A stretch of DNA of 42,271 nucleotides from Streptomyces sp. CC53 (lineage in GTDB: Bacteria > Actinomycetota > Actinomycetes > Streptomycetales > Streptomycetaceae): assembly GCF_001865245.1 (NCBI RefSeq), contig NZ_MKXB01000107.1:1-42271 (forward strand), written 5' to 3'. Position numbers and translations under genes: made by a program. The notes under the pieces were generated by a model. The model ran no database searches and was not told the DNA's origin. It saw nothing but the letters and a program-made list of their open reading frames with translations. Shown here in pieces: positions 31,876 to 41,608 of the stretch (position 1 is the stretch's first letter; each line of letters starts with the position of its first letter).

Positions 31876-32802
31876 TCACTCGTAGCGGATGCGCGGGTCG
31901 AGTGCCGCGTACAACAGGTCGACGATCAGGTTGAGAATCACGAAGATCGCAACGCTGTAGGTCACCACACCGATGACGACGGGGTTGTTCTGCGCCTGGA
32001 TGGCCGTCACGAGGGCCAGGCCGACGCCGTCCCAGTTGTACATCGTCTCGGTGATGAGGGCACCGCCCATGAGGGCGCCGAAGGAGATGCCGAGGTAGGT
32101 CACCACGGGGATGACGGAGTTGCGCAGCACGTGCTTGAAGAGCACGGCGCGGCGCGGCAGGCCCTTGGCGACGGCGGTCTTGACGTAGTCGGCGCGCAGC
32201 ACCTCGAGCATGGTGCCGCGCATCAGCCGGGCCACGAGGGCCGCGTCGAGGATGGCCAGCGTGAACGCGGGCAGGATCAGTGACTGGAGGTCCCCCTGGC
32301 TGAACAAGGGGAACCATTCCAGCTCCAGTACGAACACCTTCAGTAGGAGGAAGGCGGTGATGAAGGTCGGGAAGCCGATGATCAGCGTGGTGACGAAGGT
32401 CGTCAGCATGTCCCAGACGCTGTATCTGTACAAGGCCGCGATCAGGCCCACGACGATGCCGAGGCCGACGTCGATGATGATCGCCGCGACGGCCAGCTGA
32501 GCGGTGTTGCCGAGCTTCGGGCCGAGGATCTCGGAGACCGGGCGGCGCTGGACGTAGTCCTCGCCCATGTCGCCGGTGACGAGCCGGCCCACGTAGTTGG
32601 CGTACTGCTCGTAAATCGGCTTGTCGAGTCCGTAACGCTCGTGGAGTTCCGCGATGACCGCGGGATCACGCGCCTTGTCGCTGCCTGCCAGGGACCCCAC
32701 CGGGTCGCTCGGGAAGACGAACAGACAGGCGAACAGGATCATGGTCGCGCCTATGAGGACGATGACCATCTGCCCTAGGCGTCGGGCGACATACCTTCCC
32801 AT
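31876..32802 (-). CDS. Oligopeptide ABC transporter permease (OppB type), right (bldK-position) operon
   Basis: A 308-residue DppB-type permease: first helix MVIVLIGATMILFACLFVFP, an external region with YGLDKPIYEQYANYVGRLV, then five helices with the EAA loop VKTAVAKGLPRRAVLFKHVL and GGALITETMYNWDGVG. The ATG at 32802 has GAGAGG upstream. It is separated from the binding-lipoprotein gene by 204 bp that contain two hairpins, so it may be expressed at a lower level than the lipoprotein. Confidence 0.93.
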   Translation of the reverse strand: MGRYVARRLGQMVIVLIGATMILFACLFVFPSDPVGSLAGSDKARDPAVIAELHERYGLDKPIYEQYANYVGRLVTGDMGEDYVQRRPVSEILGPKLGNTAQLAVAAIIIDVGLGIVVGLIAALYRYSVWDMLTTFVTTLIIGFPTFITAFLLLKVFVLELEWFPLFSQGDLQSLILPAFTLAILDAALVARLMRGTMLEVLRADYVKTAVAKGLPRRAVLFKHVLRNSVIPVVTYLGISFGALMGGALITETMYNWDGVGLALVTAIQAQNNPVVIGVVTYSVAIFVILNLIVDLLYAALDPRIRYE

Positions 32803-32928
32803 GACGTGCCTCTCTTCACGGCCGCTCCGGACGGGGGAGAGCGGCCGACCCCGCTGCCGGATTGCGGTACGGGTGTGGAGCGGCGGGCGCTGTGGAGCCC
32901 GCCGGAATCGGTGTACTTCGGCCGAAAA

Positions 32929-32965
32929 GCCGCGGAGTACCAGTGCCGTCCCGGCACTCCGCGGC
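32929..32965. terminator. Second hairpin between lipoprotein and permease genes (attenuator candidate)
   Basis: GCCGCGGAGT (32929-32938) pairs with ACTCCGCGGC (32956-32965). The loop contains AGTGCCG, which can pair alternatively with CGGCACT, so two mutually exclusive folds exist. It is 42 bp beyond the lipoprotein stop codon, within the operon. Confidence 0.6.
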
Positions 32966-32975
32966 CTTCGCTGGT

Positions 32976-32996
32976 GCGGTGGGTGCGCCCCACCGC
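32976..32996. terminator. First hairpin between lipoprotein and permease genes (attenuator candidate)
   Basis: GCGGTGGG (32976-32983) and CCCACCGC (32989-32996) with a 5-nt loop, 10 bp after the lipoprotein stop codon (minus strand). Partial termination or mRNA stabilisation here would leave more lipoprotein than permease message. Confidence 0.6.
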
Positions 32997-33006
32997 CCCT
33001 ACGGGG

Positions 33007-34668
33007 TTACTTCTTCAGCGAGATGTTCTCGAGGATCGGGTCCTCGCCGAAGTCGATGTCGTCCAGACCGTTGAACTTGTCGGTCGCCATGAGGCGGTAC
33101 TGGGTCCGGTCGAACATCGGGATGAGCGCCATGTCGTCCATGGCGATCTTCTCGGCCTTCTTGTACAGCTCGATCCGCTGGGCCTCGTCCTTCAGGGCAC
33201 GGGCCTGGCTCACCAGCTTGTCGAACTCGGGGTTGCTGTAGCGGACACGGTTGTCACCGATGACCTTGCCGCTCTCGTCCTTGTTGATCGAGTCGGTGTG
33301 GAGCAGCGGGTACAGGTAGTTGTCCGGCGTCGGGTAGTCGGCACCCCACGCGAAGCGGAACAGGCCCTGGGCACCCGGCGCGGTCTGCGCGTCCAGCAGC
33401 TCGGGGAAGGTCTTGCCGTCCAGCTTGACCTTCAGGCCGAGGACGTCCTCCAGCTGCTTGCCGACGGCCTGGATCCACTGCTCGTGGCCGGCGCCGGTGT
33501 TGAAGGCGAGGGTGATCGGCGTGCCCGGCTTCAGGCCCGCCTTGGCGGCGAACTCCTTGGCCTTCGCGGGGTTCTGGCCCTCGCAGGCGTCGCCGCAGAG
33601 GCCCTTCTGGTACGAGGCCGGGAGAGCCGGCGGCACGATGGCGCTGGCGGGCTTCTGGAAGCCCTGGAAGACACCGTCGGCGATGGCCTTCTGGTCGATC
33701 GCGTAGGCGATGGCCCAGCGCGCGTCCTTGGTGAGGAGGTCGCCCTTGTCGTCCGCCGGCAGGAGGTAGTTGGCGCCGTTGGTGTCCTTCTCGAACCACT
33801 TGCCCTGCGGCTCGTACTTCGCCTTGGCGGGCTTGAGGTGCGGCGTGGGGATGTGGGCGTAGTCGAACTGGCCCGCCTGGAAGCCCTGGTACTCCAGGTC
33901 CTGCGCGTTGGCGGCGTTCAGCAGGGTGATCTCGACCTTGTCGAGCTTCGCCTTCTCCAGACCGTAGTCGTCGTTGCGGACGAGGTGGATCTGCTTGTTG
34001 TGCTCCCACTTGCCGCTCATCTTGAACGGGCCGTTGCCGATGGGGGCCTCGCCGAAGCCCTTGTCGGTCAGAGCGACCTTCGGCATCGGGCTGTAGACGG
34101 TGTGGCCCGTCTTCTTGTCGAACTCGCAGTCGGCGCCGGAGAGCTTGACCTCGAGGGTGTTCGGGTCCACGGCCTTCAGGCCGGACAGGGTGTCGGCCTT
34201 GCCGCCCTGGACGTCCTTGAAGCCGTCGATGCCGGACAGGTGGTAAGCGACGTCGGAGGCGAGCTCCTTCGACGCGGCACGGCTCCAGCCGCGGATGAAC
34301 GCCTCGGCGTCCACCGGCTCGCCGTTGGAGAACTTCGTGCCACCCTTGATCTTGAAGGTCCAGGTGGTGCAGTCGTCGTTGGCCACGGCCGACTCGGCGA
34401 GCTTCGCCTCCGACTTGCCGTCGGGCGTGTTCTCGAACAGACCGGCGTACAGGGCCTTGGAGACGATGATGCCGGTCGACTCGTGGGCCTTGCCCGCGTC
34501 GATCGTGTCCGGCTCCGTGCTGCCCAGGCGGAAGGTGCCACCGGACGCGGACTTGCCGCTGTCCTTGCCCTTGTCGCCACCATCGTTACCGCCGCCACTA
34601 CAGGCGGTCGCGGCCATGGCGACGACGATCGCGCCCGCCACCCACTTGGCGCCCTTGGCACCGCGCAT
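33007..34668 (-). CDS. bldKB: Oligopeptide-binding lipoprotein at the bldK position (BldKB-like)
   Basis: A 553-residue SBP_bac_5 lipoprotein. The signal MRGAKGAKWVAGAIVVAMAATAC gives Cys23 as lipidated residue. Family segments include IKGGTKFSNGEPVDAEAFIR, APIGNGPFKMSGKW and LFRFAWGADYPTPDNY. It should capture extracellular peptides for the transporter encoded downstream; in S. coelicolor the BldK lipoprotein is needed for aerial mycelium formation on rich medium. The ATG at 34668 has GAGGAGG 6 bases before it. The symbol rests on position (upstream neighbour typA, tandem second opp operon) and product type; in S. coelicolor, as I recall, a permease gene (bldKA) precedes bldKB, which is not the case here. 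Confidence 0.85.
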   Translation of the reverse strand: MRGAKGAKWVAGAIVVAMAATACSGGGNDGGDKGKDSGKSASGGTFRLGSTEPDTIDAGKAHESTGIIVSKALYAGLFENTPDGKSEAKLAESAVANDDCTTWTFKIKGGTKFSNGEPVDAEAFIRGWSRAASKELASDVAYHLSGIDGFKDVQGGKADTLSGLKAVDPNTLEVKLSGADCEFDKKTGHTVYSPMPKVALTDKGFGEAPIGNGPFKMSGKWEHNKQIHLVRNDDYGLEKAKLDKVEITLLNAANAQDLEYQGFQAGQFDYAHIPTPHLKPAKAKYEPQGKWFEKDTNGANYLLPADDKGDLLTKDARWAIAYAIDQKAIADGVFQGFQKPASAIVPPALPASYQKGLCGDACEGQNPAKAKEFAAKAGLKPGTPITLAFNTGAGHEQWIQAVGKQLEDVLGLKVKLDGKTFPELLDAQTAPGAQGLFRFAWGADYPTPDNYLYPLLHTDSINKDESGKVIGDNRVRYSNPEFDKLVSQARALKDEAQRIELYKKAEKIAMDDMALIPMFDRTQYRLMATDKFNGLDDIDFGEDPILENISLKK

Positions 34669-35826
34669 GGGTTCCTCCTCATGAGTCACTTGTCACTGAA
34701 GTGAGGGACGCACGCAGCCCACCGACACCCCTGACGGCGTTCGCGCAGTGCCCTCTGTGTGTGCTCGTGAGTCGGCGCGCTCCCCACAGCGCGTGACCCA
34801 TTGACCCGAGCTCAGTGGAGCCAACTATTAAGTACGACGGGTCCGTAAACCACACTTAAAGGGTCTCGTTTTGACAACATCACCCGGCTTCGCGTGACCG
34901 AAATCCGGACAAAACGATCATAGACAGACACCCGCGAAACGGACTGTTAACACATGTTTCGGTGATCACCGTCCGGTAGACGGACGCTCGGGGTACGAAA
35001 TCGGCTTGACCGTCCGTCGCCCACGGCGAAGCTCAGATGATCCTCAAAACGCTTCCCAAGCCACCGTGCCCGAAGCGAGAATGACGCCCCGACCCGTCCG
35101 ACCCTCGGCCGGAGAGCCCCCCGTAGCGGGCGCTGCACCACGCGGACGAGTGCCGCTGCGGCCGGCAGCCGGGGACCCGAGCCGGTGGCCGCCGTCGCCC
35201 CTCCGCGGTCGACGCGGCCCCCGACCGCGGCAGCAGTCCGCCGCTCCCCCGCGAGCCCGTACGACCGCCGAAACGAGCGGCGCCCGACAGCGGGCGAATC
35301 CCCCCGAATCCACCCGAGGACACCCCCGTCGCCTTGCGAGGCCGCCGGGCGGGCCGCGTCGACCTGTCGGCCGCAACGCCCCGAGGAGGCTCGCGGGCGC
35401 GGGAGCCCTCGGTGACAGGCGGCGGGTGGGCCGCTGGCAGGCCAGCGGACAGCAGGCCCGAGGCGCGAGCGGGTGAAAGGTGAAAGGGGCGCAGGGGTGA
35501 CGCAGCTCACCGCACGCCGCCGCAGCGTACGGCGGGGAAGTCGCCGGCAACGGCCGCCGGGTGGCGGGCCGTCGACCAGCGAGCCACAGATGCCGTGCCG
35601 ACGGGCAGCAGGAAAAGGGCAGTTGAGCCGCTCACCCGGGACTGCGCGACGGCCGTTCCCGGCCGGCTACCACTGTGCCCCGCCGGCCCCCGGACCGGGC
35701 CCTACGCCACCGGGGGCACCCGTGCCGCCGCGGGCCCGCGGCCCGTACGGTGGCGGCCCCGCCGGCCGGCCGAAGCGCCGCCCTCTTGGCGCCCCCCGCG
35801 GTCCGGCCGCGGCCGGCAACGCGCAG
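34669..35826. promoter_or_regulatory. Long upstream regulatory region of the bldK-position operon
   Basis: More than 1.1 kb without a convincing gene. The part from about 34800 to 34970 is markedly AT-richer than the rest and contains several promoter-like elements on the minus strand: TATGAT (34922-34917), TTGTCA around 34879-34874 and TAATAGT near 34825, which would give leaders of roughly 150-250 nt. The stretch 35000-35826 is very GC-rich; open frames in it lack ribosome binding sites. Developmental regulators would be expected to bind here, but no specific site was recognised. Confidence 0.5.
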
Positions 35827-35856
35827 GGCCCCCCGCCGTCCCACGGCGGGGGGGCC
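35827..35856. terminator. Terminator of typA
   Basis: GGCCCCCCGCCGT (35827-35839) pairs with ACGGC-GGGGGGG-CC (35843-35856) with one bulged G and a CCC loop. It lies 17 bp after the typA stop codon (minus strand). Confidence 0.85.
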
Positions 35857-35872
35857 TATGCGTTCCGGCGGG

Positions 35873-37780
<1,908 letters not shown>

Positions 37781-37976
37781 GAGTGGCTGGCGCTTCTCTC
37801 GGATCGTGGGTGCGGCGTCTCGTTTTCCTCAGTACGCCCGCCGGGCGGATGCGCCACGGCTGTGTCCCATGGTACGGGGCGGCCGGGTGGTCGGCCTCCC
37901 GGGCGGGATCGCGCCCGCCGTCCGGACCGCCCTCCGAAGCCCCGACGGCCGCGGAACGACTGGTTCCGGAACACCG

Positions 37977-38007
37977 CCGTGCCCGCCGGGGGAGCCGGCG
38001 GGCACGG
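37977..38007. terminator. Terminator of the orphan solute-binding lipoprotein gene
   Basis: A perfect 13-bp stem: CCGTGCCCGCCGG (37977-37989) and its complement at 37995-38007, loop GGGAG. It lies 63 bp after the stop codon at 38071 (minus strand). Confidence 0.8.
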
Positions 38008-38070
38008 TGGGGAATCGGTGGGACCGGGCCGACCCCGGTCGGGGCGGCGGCCTCGGCCACGCTCCGCGCG

Positions 38071-40677
38071 CTACTCGGAGCTCTCCTCGGCGGCCTCGTC
38101 GGCGGCCTTCTCGCCGGTCTTGTCGCCGGTCTTGTCGGCGGCTTCGTCAGCGGCCTTCGCGGCGCTCTTCTCCGGGCTCTTCCCCGGGCTCGCCTCGGTG
38201 CTCTTGTCCGGGCTCTTCCCCGGGCTCGCCTCGGTGCTCTTCTCACCGGCCTTCTCGGCGCTCTCCTCGCCCTGCGCCCCGGCGCTCGCCCCAGGGCTCT
38301 TCTCCGGGCTCGCCCCCGGGCTCCCCTCCGGGCCCTTCTCCGGGGCGCGGAAGCCGATGTCCTCGTAGCGCGGGGTCAGGAAGCCGAAGGCGCCGGCGTT
38401 CACCACGGTCTTCCTCACCGCCACGAGCTGCGGTCGCTGGTAGAGCGGGATCGACCCGGCGGCAGCCCAGATGCGGGCGTCGGCCTGCCGCACGAGGTCC
38501 CGGGACGCCTTCTCGTCCAGCTCCGCGGCCGCCTGCTCGAAGAGCTGGTCGATGTGGTCCGTGCCGACCCGGGTGTAGTTCTGCTCCACCAGCAGGGAGC
38601 CGTCCGTCGCGGGCTCCGGCTTGGCGAAGATCGGGCGTCCGTCGGTGGCCGGGTAGGCGGTGCCGGGCCACGAGTAGAGGGCCAGGTCGTAGTCGCCGGA
38701 GGCGATGTGGTCCTTGAAGAAGCTGTCGTCGGACACCTTCACGATCTCGGTGCGGATGCCGATGCGGTCCAGCATCCCGACGATCTTGTCGCCGACGGTG
38801 CGCAGGGCCTCGGAGCCGGGGCCGGAGGGCAGGACGAAGCGGAGGCTGAGCGGCTGACCGTCCTTCCCGAGCGGGCCCGCGGCGGCCTTGTCGGGCGCGG
38901 GAGCGGGGGCCGCGGCGGTGCCCCGGGGGGCGTACGCGCCCGGGGCACCGCCCTGGGCGTCGGAGCGGTCGCCGGCGGCGCCGTCCTCCGCGGCGGCCCC
39001 GTCGGTGCCGGCGGCCGGCTTCGCGTCGGCGAGCGCTTCGGTGAGGGCGCGGGCCTGCCGCAGCAGGGCGCTGTGCACGGCCGGCGCCGGCGCGGGCGCC
39101 AGGACGTGTGTGCCGGGCGCGCTGTCCGCCCGGACCGTGCGGGCGCCGCCCTTGTCGTCGCCCACGATGTACAGGCCCTCGTCGGAGGCCCGGTCCGCCG
39201 CCCTGGCCCCGGCGGCGGGTGAGCCGCCCGACGGGGAGGGCGAGGCGGAGGCCGGGGCCTTGGAGGCTTCGGCGCCCGCCTTCGTGCCGTCCTCGGGGGT
39301 GGCGGTCGCGCGCGCCCCCGCCTTGGTCCAGCCGGCGTCGGCCAGCAGGGCCAGGGCCTCCTGCGTGTCCTGGCTGCCGAGGGCGCCGCTGCTGTCGGCG
39401 TAGGCGTCCTGCCCCGCGAGCGCCAGGTGGGAGCCGACCGGCTGCGCGGGCAGCCCCAGCGGGCCGAGCACCGTCTCGGCCAGTTCCCGGCGGTCCAGGG
39501 CGCGGGCGACGGCGCGGCGCACCCGCTCGTCGGCGAGCGGTCCGGTCTCGCCGTTCAGGGCGAGCTGGGTGTAGGCGGGCTCCAGGGTCTTGCGGACGGT
39601 GTAGCGGCGCAGTCCGGCCTGCTCGGCGGCGTACGCGGCGGCCGCCTCCTGCGCGGCCTTGCGGGCGGCGCGCTCCTCGGCGGCCTTGGCCTTGTCGGAG
39701 CCGTACGCGAGCGCCCAGGAGCGGATGGCGTCGGCGGCGGTGACCTGCGCGCCGGGCCCGTGGCTCAGGGGGCCGCCCTGGTCGGCGCCGCCCTGGCGGG
39801 CGGCCCGGGTGATGCGGTCGGCGGTGGACGGCTCGACCTCGGCGACGTCGAGGCTGCCGCCGGCGAGCGCGGCGGCGCGGTCCTTCCGGGGGACGGCGCG
39901 CAGGACCAGCGTGTCGAGCTTGGCGACCTTCCCCCACCAGCGCGGGTTGCGGTCGAGCGTGGCCGTGCCGGTCTTGGTGTCGACGGTCTTGAGGCGGAAG
40001 GGGCCCGCGGTCTGGGTGAGCTTGGTGCGGGCGCCGTCGTTGAAGGCGTCCGGCGAGCCCATCACCTCTTTCGGGTAGAGCGGGGTGAACAGCGCTTCCC
40101 AGTCGGTGTACGGCTTGCTGAAGGTGACCCGGACCTCCAGGTCGGAGGCGCCGCGTTCGATCTTCTGGATGCGCTCGTAGCCGGCGTTGCGCGCGGTCCA
40201 GTAGGCGCTGTCCTTGCCGCTCAGGGCCCGCCACTGGGCGACGAAGTCGGGGGCGCCGATCTCACGGCCGTCGCTCCACACGGCTTCCTGGTGGAGCTTG
40301 TAGAGGACGACCTGCTGGGGTTCGCGTTCGACGATCTCCGCCGACTCCAGGTAGTCCGGGTTCATCCGGGGCCGGCCGCGGTCGTCGAGGGTGAAGAGGG
40401 CCGGCAGCACGGCTCCCACGACGCGGGCCGTGGCGGCGTCGGCGTCGGCCTGGAAGGCGTTGAGGGTGGTGGGCAGGGCGTCGACGGCCCAGCGCAGGGA
40501 GCCGCCGTCGGCGGTCCGGGAACGGTCGGCGGGCGCGATGTCCACGGGTACGGCCCGGGAGCGGTTCTCCTCGTCGCCCCCCGAGCCGCAGCCGGCGAGG
40601 ACGGAGACGGCGAGCACCCCGCTCGTGAGGAGCGCGGCGGTCCGGGTTGCGCGGGCGCGGGCGCGGACCTGGAACAT
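38071..40677 (-). CDS. Orphan family-5 solute-binding lipoprotein with low-complexity insert and tail
   Basis: An 868-residue SBP_bac_5-type lipoprotein, about 300 residues longer than usual. The signal peptide ends in VSVLAGC with Cys30 lipidated. Conserved parts occur at both ends: HQEAVWSDGREIGAPDFVAQ near 130, FSKPYTDWEALFTPLYPKEV near 200, and DDSFFKDHIASGDYDLALYS near 660. Between about 440 and 610 lies an Ala/Pro/Gly/Asp-rich insert, and the last about 95 residues are a Lys/Glu/Ser/Pro/Ala tail with a 12-residue direct repeat (KSTEASPGKSP). No permease or ATPase gene adjoins it, so it either serves an unlinked or the nearby bldK transporter or acts as a sensor. GAGGT precedes the ATG. 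Confidence 0.85.
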   Translation of the reverse strand: MFQVRARARATRTAALLTSGVLAVSVLAGCGSGGDEENRSRAVPVDIAPADRSRTADGGSLRWAVDALPTTLNAFQADADAATARVVGAVLPALFTLDDRGRPRMNPDYLESAEIVEREPQQVVLYKLHQEAVWSDGREIGAPDFVAQWRALSGKDSAYWTARNAGYERIQKIERGASDLEVRVTFSKPYTDWEALFTPLYPKEVMGSPDAFNDGARTKLTQTAGPFRLKTVDTKTGTATLDRNPRWWGKVAKLDTLVLRAVPRKDRAAALAGGSLDVAEVEPSTADRITRAARQGGADQGGPLSHGPGAQVTAADAIRSWALAYGSDKAKAAEERAARKAAQEAAAAYAAEQAGLRRYTVRKTLEPAYTQLALNGETGPLADERVRRAVARALDRRELAETVLGPLGLPAQPVGSHLALAGQDAYADSSGALGSQDTQEALALLADAGWTKAGARATATPEDGTKAGAEASKAPASASPSPSGGSPAAGARAADRASDEGLYIVGDDKGGARTVRADSAPGTHVLAPAPAPAVHSALLRQARALTEALADAKPAAGTDGAAAEDGAAGDRSDAQGGAPGAYAPRGTAAAPAPAPDKAAAGPLGKDGQPLSLRFVLPSGPGSEALRTVGDKIVGMLDRIGIRTEIVKVSDDSFFKDHIASGDYDLALYSWPGTAYPATDGRPIFAKPEPATDGSLLVEQNYTRVGTDHIDQLFEQAAAELDEKASRDLVRQADARIWAAAGSIPLYQRPQLVAVRKTVVNAGAFGFLTPRYEDIGFRAPEKGPEGSPGASPEKSPGASAGAQGEESAEKAGEKSTEASPGKSPDKSTEASPGKSPEKSAAKAADEAADKTGDKTGEKAADEAAEESSE
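38171..38242. repeat. 36-bp direct repeat, two copies, in the lipoprotein tail
   Basis: Copies at 38171-38206 and 38207-38242 are nearly identical and encode KSTEASPGKSPD and KSTEASPGKSPE at the C-terminal tail of the lipoprotein on the minus strand. Confidence 0.85.
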
Positions 40678-40982
40678 GACGGATACCTCTTCGTCCGGGT
40701 TGAGGATCTTCAGGGGGATTCAAGGAGAAGGTGCAAAGGTCACGAATTTGGAGATGATCACACCTATTGCCCCTCTACTGAAGACGACTGCGCCGCCGCC
40801 TCCCGGGCGACACGGCGGCGCGGCCCGCGAACCCCACCCGTGCGGCCCAACGCGCCCGGAAGCCGTGCGGGCGCGAGGGCGGCAGAGTGGAACCGTGCAC
40901 GCGGCTTCCCGAACCGGGACGGGCACGCGACACTTGCCCGCGCGTGCCGGCCGCCCGCACCACACGGAAGTGAGGGCAGGAC
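40678..40982. promoter_or_regulatory. 305-bp divergent promoter region
   Basis: It separates the orphan lipoprotein gene (-) from the small gene at 40983 (+). The portion 40725-40795 is AT-richer and probably holds the lipoprotein promoter, but no -10/-35 pair stood out. The rest is GC-rich and without features. Confidence 0.4.
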
Positions 40983-41222
40983 ATGTCGCTTCAGGACGAT
41001 GTGAACGCCGTCAAGCGCTGCCTCGACGAACTGGTCCGCTCGGTCGGACAGCTCGAAAGGGACCTCGCGCGTGAGCAGGCGCCGCAGGAGAGACAGTCGC
41101 CCGCGGTCGCGCCGGGCCGCCCGGAGGCCCTGGCCGCCGCGCCCGACGCCCCGTACGGCGCGTCCGGACGGCGGGGCACGGAAGACGAGGGCACCGGCCA
41201 CCGGGACCGCCGCTCTCCGTGA
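40983..41222 (+). CDS. Small hypothetical protein with N-terminal helix
   Basis: A 79-residue protein. Residues 1-32 (MSLQDDVNAVKRCLDELVRS, then VGQLERDLARE) form a strongly predicted amphipathic helix with heptad spacing of Val/Leu, so a short coiled coil is likely. The remaining part is disordered, rich in Pro, Ala, Arg and Gly. GAGGGCAGG precedes the ATG. It stands alone on the plus strand, divergent from the orphan lipoprotein. Similar small proteins are annotated as hypothetical at this position in Streptomyces (from memory). Function unknown. Confidence 0.7.
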   Translation: MSLQDDVNAVKRCLDELVRSVGQLERDLAREQAPQERQSPAVAPGRPEALAAAPDAPYGASGRRGTEDEGTGHRDRRSP

Positions 41223-41230
41223 CGCCGGCG

Positions 41231-41380
41231 TCAGCGCCCGGGGTCGCGCCGCAGGAGGGACCACCCGACCCGCAGCGGCCCGGACCGGCGCCGTACCGCC
41301 CGGACCGGGCGCGGGCCGGGCTGCTGCGGGATCACGAGGTGCTGCACCACGGTGTGCCCCGGAGGGGCCGCCGACGGCAC
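41231..41380 (-). CDS. Possible small basic protein (49 residues)
   Basis: A frame of 50 codons whose third positions are almost all G or C, the usual mark of coding DNA in Streptomyces. The protein would start at a GTG (VPSAAPPGHTVVQHLVIPQQ) and end in an Arg-rich segment (VRAVRRRSGPLRVGWSLLRR). No good Shine-Dalgarno precedes the GTG, and the GC-rich frame signal extends about a dozen codons further upstream, so the true start is unclear. It would be convergent with the gene ending at 41222. No family was recognised. Confidence 0.3.
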   Translation of the reverse strand: MPSAAPPGHTVVQHLVIPQQPGPRPVRAVRRRSGPLRVGWSLLRRDPGR

Positions 41381-41608
41381 GCCGATCCCGCCGAAGGGGC
41401 GCGCGGTGGACCGCTCGTACGCACCTCCCGCGCGACCGGGGGCCGGATCCCCTCGCCGCTCCTGGCGGCTCCCTGGACACCTGTGGGCCGCTCCCGTGTG
41501 CGGGCCGCGCAAGGCCCCGACGGTGCGGCCCCGGAGGGCGGTTCGGCGGGTGCTCCGGGGACCGTCGTCCGGTCGCGGGCGGCGGGGGGTCGGCTTAGCC
41601 TCGCTGGT
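41381..41608. promoter_or_regulatory. Upstream region and leaderless promoter of the last gene
   Basis: TAGCCT (41596-41601) followed by 7 bases and the GTG at 41609 is a leaderless -10 arrangement. The rest of the region is GC-rich and shows nothing else. Confidence 0.55.

Noticed and set aside
34947..35510. Minus-strand frame of 187 codons upstream of the bldK-position operon
   Set aside because: Low-complexity Arg/Ala/Pro sequence, no ribosome binding site, and overlapping frames on both strands look equally open.
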